Assembly: GCF_900182735.1 (NCBI RefSeq)
Contig: NZ_FXTU01000003.1
Span: 1 to 64,000, forward strand
Direction: 5' to 3'
DNA: 64,000 nucleotides
Source: Laceyella tengchongensis
Lineage (GTDB): Bacteria > Bacillota > Bacilli > Thermoactinomycetales > Thermoactinomycetaceae
Below are positions 57,679 to 64,000 of the stretch, one piece after another. Within the stretch, counting starts at the first letter, position 1, and each line of letters begins with the position of its first letter. The notes under the pieces are model-generated. The model was given only the letters and a program-made list of their open reading frames with translations. It did no database searches and had not been told where the DNA came from. The translations under genes were made by a program, and so were the position numbers.

Positions 57679-58842
57679 TTGCAAAACTTCGTTTTTCATA
57701 ATCCGACCAAGTTGATTTTCGGTAAAGATACACTCCCAGCCTTGAAAGAACAGGTGCCCCAATATGGAACCAAGGTGTTGTTGGTTTACGGCGGAGGTAG
57801 CATCAAGCGAAATGGCATTTATGACAAGACGATCAGCCTTTTGAAGGAAATCAATGCGGAAGTGTTTGAGCTACCAGGTGTCGAGCCAAATCCTCGATTG
57901 TCCACGGTGCACAAAGGGGTAGAAATCTGCAAAAAAGAACAGATTGATTTCTTGTTGGCAGTCGGGGGTGGAAGTGTCATTGATGCCACCAAGGCCATCG
58001 CCGTTGGAGCGAAATATGACGGGGACGTTTGGGAAATCATCACCAAACAAGCAGTGCCGTCGGCGGCGTTGCCATTTGGAACGGTGCTCACGTTGGCGGC
58101 GACTGGTTCGGAAATGAACAGTGGATCGGTGATCACCAATTGGGAAACGAAAGAAAAGTTGGGTTGGGGTTCTCCGCTGGTGTTCCCGCGTTTCTCTATC
58201 TTGGACCCCACCCACACATTTTCGGTACCGCGCGACCAAACGGTCTATGGGATTGTGGATATGATGTCACACGCGTTGGAGCATTATTTCAGCCTGGCGC
58301 CCAACGTTCCATATAATGAACGCATGGTTGAGTCGCTGTTAATCACCGTAATGGAAGAAGGAAGCAAGCTGGTAGAGGACTTGGAGAATTACGAGCTACG
58401 CGAAACCATCCTCTTTTGCGGCACCATGGCCTTAAATGGCGTATTGTCGCAAGGAATGCCCGGCGACTGGGGTACGCATGGAATTGAGCATGCGGTGTCG
58501 GCGGTTTATGACATCCCGCATGGTGGCGGGTTGGCCATTATTTTCCCCAACTGGATTCGTTATAACTTAGATAAGGCATTGCCCAAAATGAAACAGTTGG
58601 CGATCCGCGTTTTCCAAGTGAACCCAACGGGCAAAACGGATCGCGAGATTGCGGAGGAGGGTATCAACCGCCTGCGGTCTTACTGGAACAGCATCGGGGC
58701 TCCCAGCCGATTGGCGGATTATAACATCGATGACAGCCAATTGGAATTGATGGCTGAAAAAGCGGCTGGGGACGGCACCGTCGGTCTCACCTACCCAGTG
58801 GGGAAAACGGACGTGTTGGAAATTTTGAAAATGAGCCTCTGA
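57679..58842 (+). CDS. yugJ: iron-containing alcohol dehydrogenase, YugJ-like
   Basis: 387 residues of group III (NADPH-dependent butanol dehydrogenase type). NPTKLIFGKDTLPAL, LVYGGGSIKRNGIYD, LAVGGGSVIDATKAIAVGAKYDGDVW and the iron ligands in GIVDMMSHALEHYF and HGIEHAVSAVYDIPHGGGLA fit YugJ/YugK closely. It reduces aldehydes in the cytosol. TTG 57679 follows AGAGGTGG. A good terminator follows. Confidence 0.92.
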   Translation: MQNFVFHNPTKLIFGKDTLPALKEQVPQYGTKVLLVYGGGSIKRNGIYDKTISLLKEINAEVFELPGVEPNPRLSTVHKGVEICKKEQIDFLLAVGGGSVIDATKAIAVGAKYDGDVWEIITKQAVPSAALPFGTVLTLAATGSEMNSGSVITNWETKEKLGWGSPLVFPRFSILDPTHTFSVPRDQTVYGIVDMMSHALEHYFSLAPNVPYNERMVESLLITVMEEGSKLVEDLENYELRETILFCGTMALNGVLSQGMPGDWGTHGIEHAVSAVYDIPHGGGLAIIFPNWIRYNLDKALPKMKQLAIRVFQVNPTGKTDREIAEEGINRLRSYWNSIGAPSRLADYNIDDSQLELMAEKAAGDGTVGLTYPVGKTDVLEILKMSL

Positions 58843-58853
58843 CCGCACAAGGG

Positions 58854-58889
58854 GATCATCCTCCGGCCATGCCGGGGGGTGATCTTTTT
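58854..58889 (+). terminator. yugJ terminator
   Basis: GATCATCCTCCGGC (58854-58867) pairs with GCCGGGGGGTGATC (58871-58884) and runs into TTTTTG. Confidence 0.85.
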
Positions 58890-58996
58890 GCTTGCTTAGG
58901 GTAAATGGGATGATGAAGGTGAGTTTAGTTCATACCTTTCCAAAGAAAAACCTCCCTGAATCAATCAGAGGAGGTCGATTGTCAATAATCAATTTC

Positions 58997-59734
58997 TTAA
59001 TACCATTTTAATCCCAGGTGGTTTATCGCTTCGCCAATATATCGGAAGCACTCTGGATCACCGCAAGTTTGAGTGGCCATCTCTGGATTTTGATATTGTT
59101 TTTGAAGCGATTGGAAAATTTTTTTATTCCCACCTGTGAACATTTGGACTAACTCATGCCAACGTTTCGCCAGCGCCAGAACAGTTGGATCAGTTGGAGG
59201 AGTTCCTTTGTCCATCTCTGCGCGCACTTTGGCAATCAACTCTGGCCATTCCTTCTCAACGGACTGGATTGTTTCTTCGCCAAACATTTCTCTTCTTTTT
59301 TTCAGATATTCCATTTGCTCCTCATTAAAGTGCTTTTCCGTCATCTTCATCGCCTCCAATAATTGGATAAGTTGTTCTACACTTAGCTCTTGTCGACTCG
59401 TAAGGGCACGTTCCAAATTGGCCAGTTGTTGATAAAGCTCCTGTTGCCTCCGAATTTGCTCTTCCACTCGTTCTCGATGCATACGAACCAGCTTTAGTGG
59501 AATAAGCTTTCCGCTTTCAAGGATTTGTTTGATTTCCTCCAATGAAAAGCCTAGTTGCCGTAGCGATAAAATTTGTTGCAACCGGAGTAAATCTTGATAA
59601 GTGTAAAGACGGTGTCCTGTTTCGGTGTATTCAGTGGGCTTCAACAATCCTAACTGATCATAGTACCGCAACGTGCGCACGGTGATGCCTGTTTGTTTGG
59701 CCAACTCTCCCACTTTCCAAACTTGTTTTGCCAC
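58997..59734 (-). CDS. MerR-family regulator with TipAS-like domain
   Basis: 245 residues. N-terminal MerR helix-turn-helix (VWKVGELAKQTGITVRTLRYYDQLGLLKP), a dimerisation coiled coil (~80-120), and a C-terminal TipAS domain (MTEKHFNEEQMEYLKKR to FRYIGEAINHL) that binds antibiotic-type ligands. Related to Mta/TipA activators of multidrug efflux; no efflux gene is adjacent. GTG 59734 follows AAAGGAGCG. It likely activates its own gene through the 19-bp-spacer promoter upstream. Confidence 0.9.
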   Translation of the reverse strand: MAKQVWKVGELAKQTGITVRTLRYYDQLGLLKPTEYTETGHRLYTYQDLLRLQQILSLRQLGFSLEEIKQILESGKLIPLKLVRMHRERVEEQIRRQQELYQQLANLERALTSRQELSVEQLIQLLEAMKMTEKHFNEEQMEYLKKRREMFGEETIQSVEKEWPELIAKVRAEMDKGTPPTDPTVLALAKRWHELVQMFTGGNKKIFQSLQKQYQNPEMATQTCGDPECFRYIGEAINHLGLKWY

Positions 59735-59765
59735 TTGGGTACGCTCCTTTCGAGTGACTGATTTG

Positions 59766-59796
59766 AATGTACAACATGACGTAACGTAAGGTTCAA
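59766..59796 (-). promoter_or_regulatory. MerR-type promoter with 19-bp spacer
   Basis: On the minus strand TTGAAC (59796-59791), then 19 bp containing TTACGTTACGT, then TACATT (59771-59766). A 19-bp spacer is the hallmark of promoters that a MerR protein must untwist. Confidence 0.75.
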
Positions 59797-60024
59797 GAGG
59801 ATTTTGTAAAATGGGCTAAGAAGAGGCAGTAGCTTGTAGAAGAAACTTAGTTGATGTATAGTGCATGTTTTAAATTGTATAATGACACTTTTTTATGGCG
59901 TTTATATAAAATTCTTTGGTATAATGCAGTAATAACGCATTTTATCTGCACATTAGATATTGTGGGAAAATTGATTAAAGCATATGAAAAAGGAATATTT
60001 GAGTAGAATTAGTTGGTGAAAAAT

Positions 60025-61209
60025 ATGCCTATACACGACAAGGTATCACGTATCGTAAAACAAATCCCGCCGTCAGGCATCAGGCGTTTTTTTGACATCG
60101 CCAGCCAAAATTCCTCCGTGATCTCGCTGGGGGTGGGAGAGCCTGATTTCAGTACGCCGCCGTCCATAAACAAAGCGGGGATTGAAGCGTTGGAGCAGGG
60201 GATGACCCATTATACATCTAACCGGGGATTGCCCGAGTTGATTGCAGAAATTGCTTCTTATTTGTCCAAACGGTTTGCTTTGGATTATCGGCATGATGAG
60301 ATACTGGTGACCAACGGCTCTAGTGAAGGCATTGACTTGGCGTTGCGGATGCTAATCAATCCAGGGGATGAAGTGCTGGTTGTCGAACCGAGCTATGTGC
60401 CTTACGGTCCGATTGTGCGACTGTGCGGAGGGGTGCCCGTGCAAGTGCCAACATCGCTTGAGCATGAATTTAAGCTGACGGTGGAAGATCTGGAGCGAGT
60501 AATTACACCTCAGACCAAAGCCTTGATTTTTTGCTACCCCAATAACCCGACGGGCGCCATCATGGATAGGGAAGATTGGGAGCCCATTGCTCGTTTCATT
60601 GAAGAGCGTGATCTCATTGTGATTTCCGATGAGATCTATGCCGAATTAACCTATGAGAAAGAACATGTGTCTATCGCTTCTTTTGCCTGCGTCAAAGACC
60701 GGGTTATCTTGGTTAGCGGCCTGTCTAAAGCATTTGCGATGACCGGTTGGCGGGTTGGATACGTGGCAGCTTCTGAACCGCTGTTGTCAGAAATGTTGAA
60801 GATCCACCAATATACAGCCTTGTGCGCTCCGACGATCAGTCAGATTGCAGCTGTCGAAGCGTTGCAAAACGGCGGGGGGCCATGCCAAGCGATGGTACGG
60901 CAATATGACGAGCGAAGGCGGCTAGCGGTGTCCGCGTTTGCGGAAATGGGCCTACCTTGCAATGTGCCTGCCGGAGCCTTTTATGTTTTTCCACGCGTCA
61001 CTGATTTGGGAATGGATGGACAAGCATTTGCCGAGGCATTGTTGACCGAAGAAGAAGTGGCCGTTGTACCCGGTTGCGCTTTTGGGGAGACGGGGAAGGG
61101 GCATATTCGTTGTTCTTATGCCACATCGATTGAGGAGTTAAGGGAAGCTTTTCGACGGATGGCGCGATTTGTGGAGCGGAAGAAACAGGCGTTGCAACCG
61201 ATGCGCTGA
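60025..61209 (+). CDS. class I aminotransferase, AlaT/PatA-like
   Basis: 394 residues of the PLP fold type I family. Motifs: VISLGVGEPDFSTPP, HYTSNRGLPELI, NGSSEGIDLALR, YPNNPTGAIM, SDEIYAELTYE and the PLP lysine in LVSGLSKAFAMTGWRVGY. Closest to B. subtilis AlaT (YugH) type enzymes, which is consistent with the nearby yugJ-type gene; other amino-donor specificity is possible. ATG 60025 has weak TTGGTGA upstream; GTG 60016 is the alternative. AT-rich promoter region lies upstream (TATAAT at about 59921). Confidence 0.88.
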   Translation: MPIHDKVSRIVKQIPPSGIRRFFDIASQNSSVISLGVGEPDFSTPPSINKAGIEALEQGMTHYTSNRGLPELIAEIASYLSKRFALDYRHDEILVTNGSSEGIDLALRMLINPGDEVLVVEPSYVPYGPIVRLCGGVPVQVPTSLEHEFKLTVEDLERVITPQTKALIFCYPNNPTGAIMDREDWEPIARFIEERDLIVISDEIYAELTYEKEHVSIASFACVKDRVILVSGLSKAFAMTGWRVGYVAASEPLLSEMLKIHQYTALCAPTISQIAAVEALQNGGGPCQAMVRQYDERRRLAVSAFAEMGLPCNVPAGAFYVFPRVTDLGMDGQAFAEALLTEEEVAVVPGCAFGETGKGHIRCSYATSIEELREAFRRMARFVERKKQALQPMR

Positions 61210-61244
61210 AGCGACGCTCACTGCTTATGACATCGATTGCGGCC

Positions 61245-61270
61245 AAGCAAGGGGGACGGCTCCCTTGCTT
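61245..61270. terminator. hairpin between convergent genes
   Basis: AAGCAAGGG (61245-61253)/CCCTTGCTT (61262-61270) without a T-run; weak bidirectional terminator. Confidence 0.45.
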
Positions 61271-61283
61271 AAACCGCTTGCGA

Positions 61284-62051
61284 TCAGAAGAGGTGGAATG
61301 TTTCCGATGATTGAAATTCCACCATTTCCCGCAGCTCTTTTGTGATCGATTCGGTGCCAAGTTCTTTCCGGAACTCATCCATCAGCGGTTCGTAATAGTA
61401 TAGCAGGAACTGCTCGTATTTCTCATCGATTTCCTCTTCCGTCTCTTCGTCGCGGTTGGGCATGGTATGCGCCATATCATTTAGATAATCCAACACGTCG
61501 TTGGAGATGAACAACAAGTATTGGGGAACCACTTCCCCGATCACTTGTGCAAACAGGGAGCGAATTCTTTCCGCGTATTTCGCTTCGCCTGAAAAATCAT
61601 ATGCGAAATACGCCATGTTGAGATTGTGTAGCAGTTGGGCAATTTTTGTGTAGGCCTCCATCTTTTTGTCATAGACACGGCTGTGCACAAAAGAGCGTTG
61701 CCCTTGCATATGGGACCGGCGATTGGAGTAGACTGTGATCGCCACGGTGACAAGCGCCACAATGCCGGTGATGATAGCGGCGTTTTCCTCGGCCTGCAAG
61801 CCTTTGGTGTTCATCCATACTTTGACTCCAACATAGGCGAGGCAGACCAAAGCGGCGATGCTGAGCAAGACGGCGACGATTTTCCATCCGTCTTTGCGAA
61901 GGCGAGTCAAAAATCGGTTCCACAGGTTGCCCATCCGCTTATGGCGTTTCAGCTGCTTGACCAATTTCGCCTTGATGCGTTGCTGTTTGGCGGGGTCCAG
62001 CTCATTGTATTTTTCACTTAGCTGTTTATAGCGGATATGTAATAGGCTCAC
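61284..62051 (-). CDS. membrane protein of unknown function
   Basis: 255 residues. Basic N-terminal region (KYNELDPAKQQRIKAKLVKQLKRHKRMGNLW), two membrane helices (~60-80 IVAVLLSIAALVCLAYVGV and ~95-115 AAIITGIVALVTVAITVYSN), then a long soluble helical domain, acidic near the end (NRDEETEEEIDEKYEQ). GTG 62051 is 5 nt after GGGGGTG and is preferred over the frame's 62069 start. The topology (short loops, long cytosolic tail) suggests a regulatory or scaffold role. Family not recognised. Confidence 0.72.
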   Translation of the reverse strand: MSLLHIRYKQLSEKYNELDPAKQQRIKAKLVKQLKRHKRMGNLWNRFLTRLRKDGWKIVAVLLSIAALVCLAYVGVKVWMNTKGLQAEENAAIITGIVALVTVAITVYSNRRSHMQGQRSFVHSRVYDKKMEAYTKIAQLLHNLNMAYFAYDFSGEAKYAERIRSLFAQVIGEVVPQYLLFISNDVLDYLNDMAHTMPNRDEETEEEIDEKYEQFLLYYYEPLMDEFRKELGTESITKELREMVEFQSSETFHLF

Positions 62052-62420
62052 AATTTCACCCCCAGACAAAACCTTATTTTAATCCATGAAAGATAACCTT
62101 TCATCTATGTTTTTTGAATTTATACTTATATCATTATGGCGAAAATGTGAAAAACAAATCAATCGTTGCGCTGAATAAATATTCATTTACAGATATAATA
62201 ATGTTAATATGAATAATAATTATTAGATTCAATTTGATAAATTTTCTTCTGGTCGCTTTGTCCAGGCGATAGGTGGCGTGTTTCATCCTTAAGTTTTTTG
62301 AAGTGATCCGCCTAACGGATCACCGCTGAGTGTAGAATAAAAGAAAGGGGGCGTCGGGGAGCGGTTTGGTTCCGATGCCTGCCAGAAGTGTTTCACATCC
62401 TATAAAGGAGGCGTTTGTTC
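62052..62420 (+). other. intergenic region upstream of pyruvate carboxylase
   Basis: AT-rich first half. GTGATCCG (62303-62310)/CGGATCAC (62316-62323) form a perfect 8-bp stem with a 5-nt loop but no T-run after it. AAAGGAGG at 62405-62412 is the ribosome binding site of the next gene. No gene is seen. Confidence 0.5.
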
Positions 62421-64000
62421 ATGAGCGTGGTAAAACCTTTCAAAAAAGTGTTGGTGGCCAATCGGGGAGAGATAGCCATCCGCATTTTTCGCGCGTGTAC
62501 GGAGTTGGGGATTCGCACGGTCGCTGTCTACACTGAACAGGACAAAGTGTCGCTCCACCGTTTCAAAGCGGATGAGGCCTACCTGATTGGGGAAGGCAAG
62601 GGGCCGATCGAGGCTTATCTCGATATTGAAGGGATCTTAGAAGTGGCCAAACGCCATCATGTGGATGCGATTCATCCTGGATACGGATTTTTAGCCGAAA
62701 ATGCTGACTTTTCAAAGAGGTGTGCCGAGGAAGGCATTGTGTTTATCGGGCCGTCGCCTGAACACATCCAAATGTTCGGGGATAAGGTGGATGCCCGGGC
62801 GATGGCTATTCAAGCAGGCATCCCCGTCATTCCGGGTACGCCCGAACCCATTCAATCATTGGATGAAGCACGCGAGTTTGCGGAACAGCACGGATTTCCA
62901 ATCATCCTGAAGGCCGCGGCGGGTGGCGGCGGGCGCGGTATGCGCGTCGTTCGCACCGGTGAAGAACTGGAAGAAGCTTTTGCGCGAGCGCGGTCTGAAG
63001 CGAAGTCTGCTTTTGGCAACATGGATGTCTACATTGAAAAATACTTGGAGCAGCCTAAACATGTTGAAGTGCAAATCCTGGCTGACCGATACGGAAACGC
63101 CGTTCATCTGTTTGAGCGGGATTGCTCGATTCAACGTCGCCATCAAAAGGTGGTGGAAGTCGCCCCTAGTGTTTCCCTGCCGCCAGAGCTAAGAAACGAG
63201 ATTTGTGAAGTGGCTTTGCGGCTCATGCGAACGGCTGGTTACTGCAATGCAGGAACGGTTGAATTCCTTGTCACCCCCGATCACCGTTTTTATTTCATCG
63301 AAGTGAATCCCCGCGTGCAGGTGGAGCATACGATCACTGAGATGATCACAGGTGTCGACATTGTGCAATCGCAAATTCGGATTGCCGAAGGGTATGCATT
63401 GAGCGATCCTGAGATCGGTATACAGGGGCAAGATTCCATCACCACCCGCGGCTTTGCCATCCAATGCCGTGTCACAACGGAAGACCCGTCGAGAAACTTT
63501 CTTCCGGAAGCAGGACGGTTGCTTGCCTATCGGTCAGGTGGGGGATTCGGAATTCGATTGGATTCGGGCAACGCTTATCCCGGCGCGGTAATCACTCCGC
63601 ATTACGATTCGTTGTTGGTGAAGGTGTCCTCTTGGGCGATGACTTATGAGCAAGCGGCGAAGAAAATGCTGAGAACCCTGAAGGAGTTTAGAATCCGGGG
63701 TGTGAAAACGAATATTCCGTTTTTGGAAAATGTGGTTCAGCATCCGAACTTCTTAAGCGGCGAATACAATACGTCTTTTATTGATAACACACCAGAATTG
63801 TTCGTATTTCCCAAACGGAAAGACCGTGGCACCAAGTTGTTGACTTATATCGGCCAGACGATCGTCAATGGTCATCCTGGGTTGCCGAACGGGAAAAAGC
63901 CGACCTTTGCCGCACCACGCATTCCGGCGACATCTGTCGATCAGCCATACCCTGCGGGAACGAAGCAGATTTTGCAGGAAAAAGGCGTGGACGGGCTGCT
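62421..64000 (+). CDS. pyc: pyruvate carboxylase, 5' part (runs off the window)
   Basis: 526 complete codons are visible of a protein that is normally about 1,150 residues. The biotin carboxylase domain is complete: KKVLVANRGEIAIRIFRAC, HPGYGFLAEN, the ATP-grasp glycine loop AAAGGGGRGM, VEVAPSV and EVNPRVQVEHTITE (catalytic Arg). From about residue 460 begins the linker to the carboxyltransferase domain (LPNGKKP). The enzyme makes oxaloacetate from pyruvate and bicarbonate with ATP and biotin. The stop is beyond 64000. Start ATG follows AAAGGAGG at 8 nt. Confidence 0.95.
   Translation, partial: MSVVKPFKKVLVANRGEIAIRIFRACTELGIRTVAVYTEQDKVSLHRFKADEAYLIGEGKGPIEAYLDIEGILEVAKRHHVDAIHPGYGFLAENADFSKRCAEEGIVFIGPSPEHIQMFGDKVDARAMAIQAGIPVIPGTPEPIQSLDEAREFAEQHGFPIILKAAAGGGGRGMRVVRTGEELEEAFARARSEAKSAFGNMDVYIEKYLEQPKHVEVQILADRYGNAVHLFERDCSIQRRHQKVVEVAPSVSLPPELRNEICEVALRLMRTAGYCNAGTVEFLVTPDHRFYFIEVNPRVQVEHTITEMITGVDIVQSQIRIAEGYALSDPEIGIQGQDSITTRGFAIQCRVTTEDPSRNFLPEAGRLLAYRSGGGFGIRLDSGNAYPGAVITPHYDSLLVKVSSWAMTYEQAAKKMLRTLKEFRIRGVKTNIPFLENVVQHPNFLSGEYNTSFIDNTPELFVFPKRKDRGTKLLTYIGQTIVNGHPGLPNGKKPTFAAPRIPATSVDQPYPAGTKQILQEKGVDGL

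Noticed and set aside
1..64000. tRNA, rRNA, insertion sequences with transposase, replication origin
   Set aside because: None was seen on either strand by eye; no DnaA-box cluster or transposase-like product was recognised.

Overview
The window looks like a chromosomal segment of a Gram-positive member of the Bacillales. The signs are AGGAGG-type ribosome binding sites, many GTG/TTG starts, asnS followed by a dnaD-domain gene, an amt gene behind TGTNA-N7-TNACA (GlnR/TnrA-type) boxes, an NreBC-type two-component pair, YugJ-, AlaT- and Ku-type genes, and a secreted protein with three cell-wall-binding (CWB2) repeats. A thermoactinomycete-like organism is a reasonable guess, but no rRNA gene is present to test it.

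Region 1 (1-1.8 kb) is decayed sequence: gene scraps, a small secreted protein, and the 3' half of a PLP-dependent decarboxylase whose 5' half is missing. Region 2 (2.2-29.2 kb) dominates the window. It is a co-directional run of 22 genes, nearly all overlapping or separated by under 130 bp, that looks like one glycan-catabolic locus. uxuA-uxuB-kdgK-eda carry hexuronate from mannonate or fructuronate to pyruvate and glyceraldehyde-3-P. After a 470-bp gap come a secreted TIM-barrel protein of unknown family, a sugar ABC transporter (binding lipoprotein and two permeases, no ATPase), three Gfo/Idh/MocA dehydrogenases, a GH123-type (DUF4091) glycosidase, an Eis-like acetyltransferase, a NodB-like protein, a DegT aminotransferase, a xylose-isomerase-like protein and a ceramidase-like hydrolase. 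The run ends with a complete set for N-acetyl-hexosamine use: ROK kinase, AgaS-type SIS deaminase/isomerase, class II (tagatose/fructose) bisphosphate aldolase, NagB/AgaI-type deaminase, NagA/AgaA-type deacetylase, a second SIS protein and a LacC/FruK-type kinase. GH123, AgaS, the class II aldolase and the hexose-phosphate kinase together point to GalNAc via tagatose phosphates. With the uronate genes, the best guess for the substrate is a polymer of uronic acid and GalNAc (chondroitin-like or teichuronic-acid-like). No transcription regulator is encoded in the locus.

Region 3 (29.5-45.8 kb) is mostly core or housekeeping: a nitrilase/GNAT pair, a CapA-family protein with an unusual terminator/anti-terminator-like structure behind it, asnS, dnaD, amt, ku, arylamine N-acetyltransferase, sodA, a decayed alcohol dehydrogenase, an NreB/NreC-like oxygen-sensing pair, and a TetR/DUF5367 pair behind a palindrome. 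A cluster of very small ORFs lies between 40.2 and 40.8 kb. Region 4 (45.8-54.8 kb) is accessory and partly AT-rich: GIY-YIG nuclease, HD-domain protein, small unknown proteins, dinB, the CWB2 protein, a CRISPR array of six repeats with no cas genes in view, a Sel1-repeat protein and a pyridoxamine-oxidase-family pseudogene. Region 5 (54.8-64 kb) holds a GNAT, a large beta-helix protein, yugJ-type alcohol dehydrogenase, a MerR/TipAS regulator with a 19-bp-spacer promoter, an AlaT-like aminotransferase, an unknown membrane protein and the 5' part of pyruvate carboxylase, which runs off the end.
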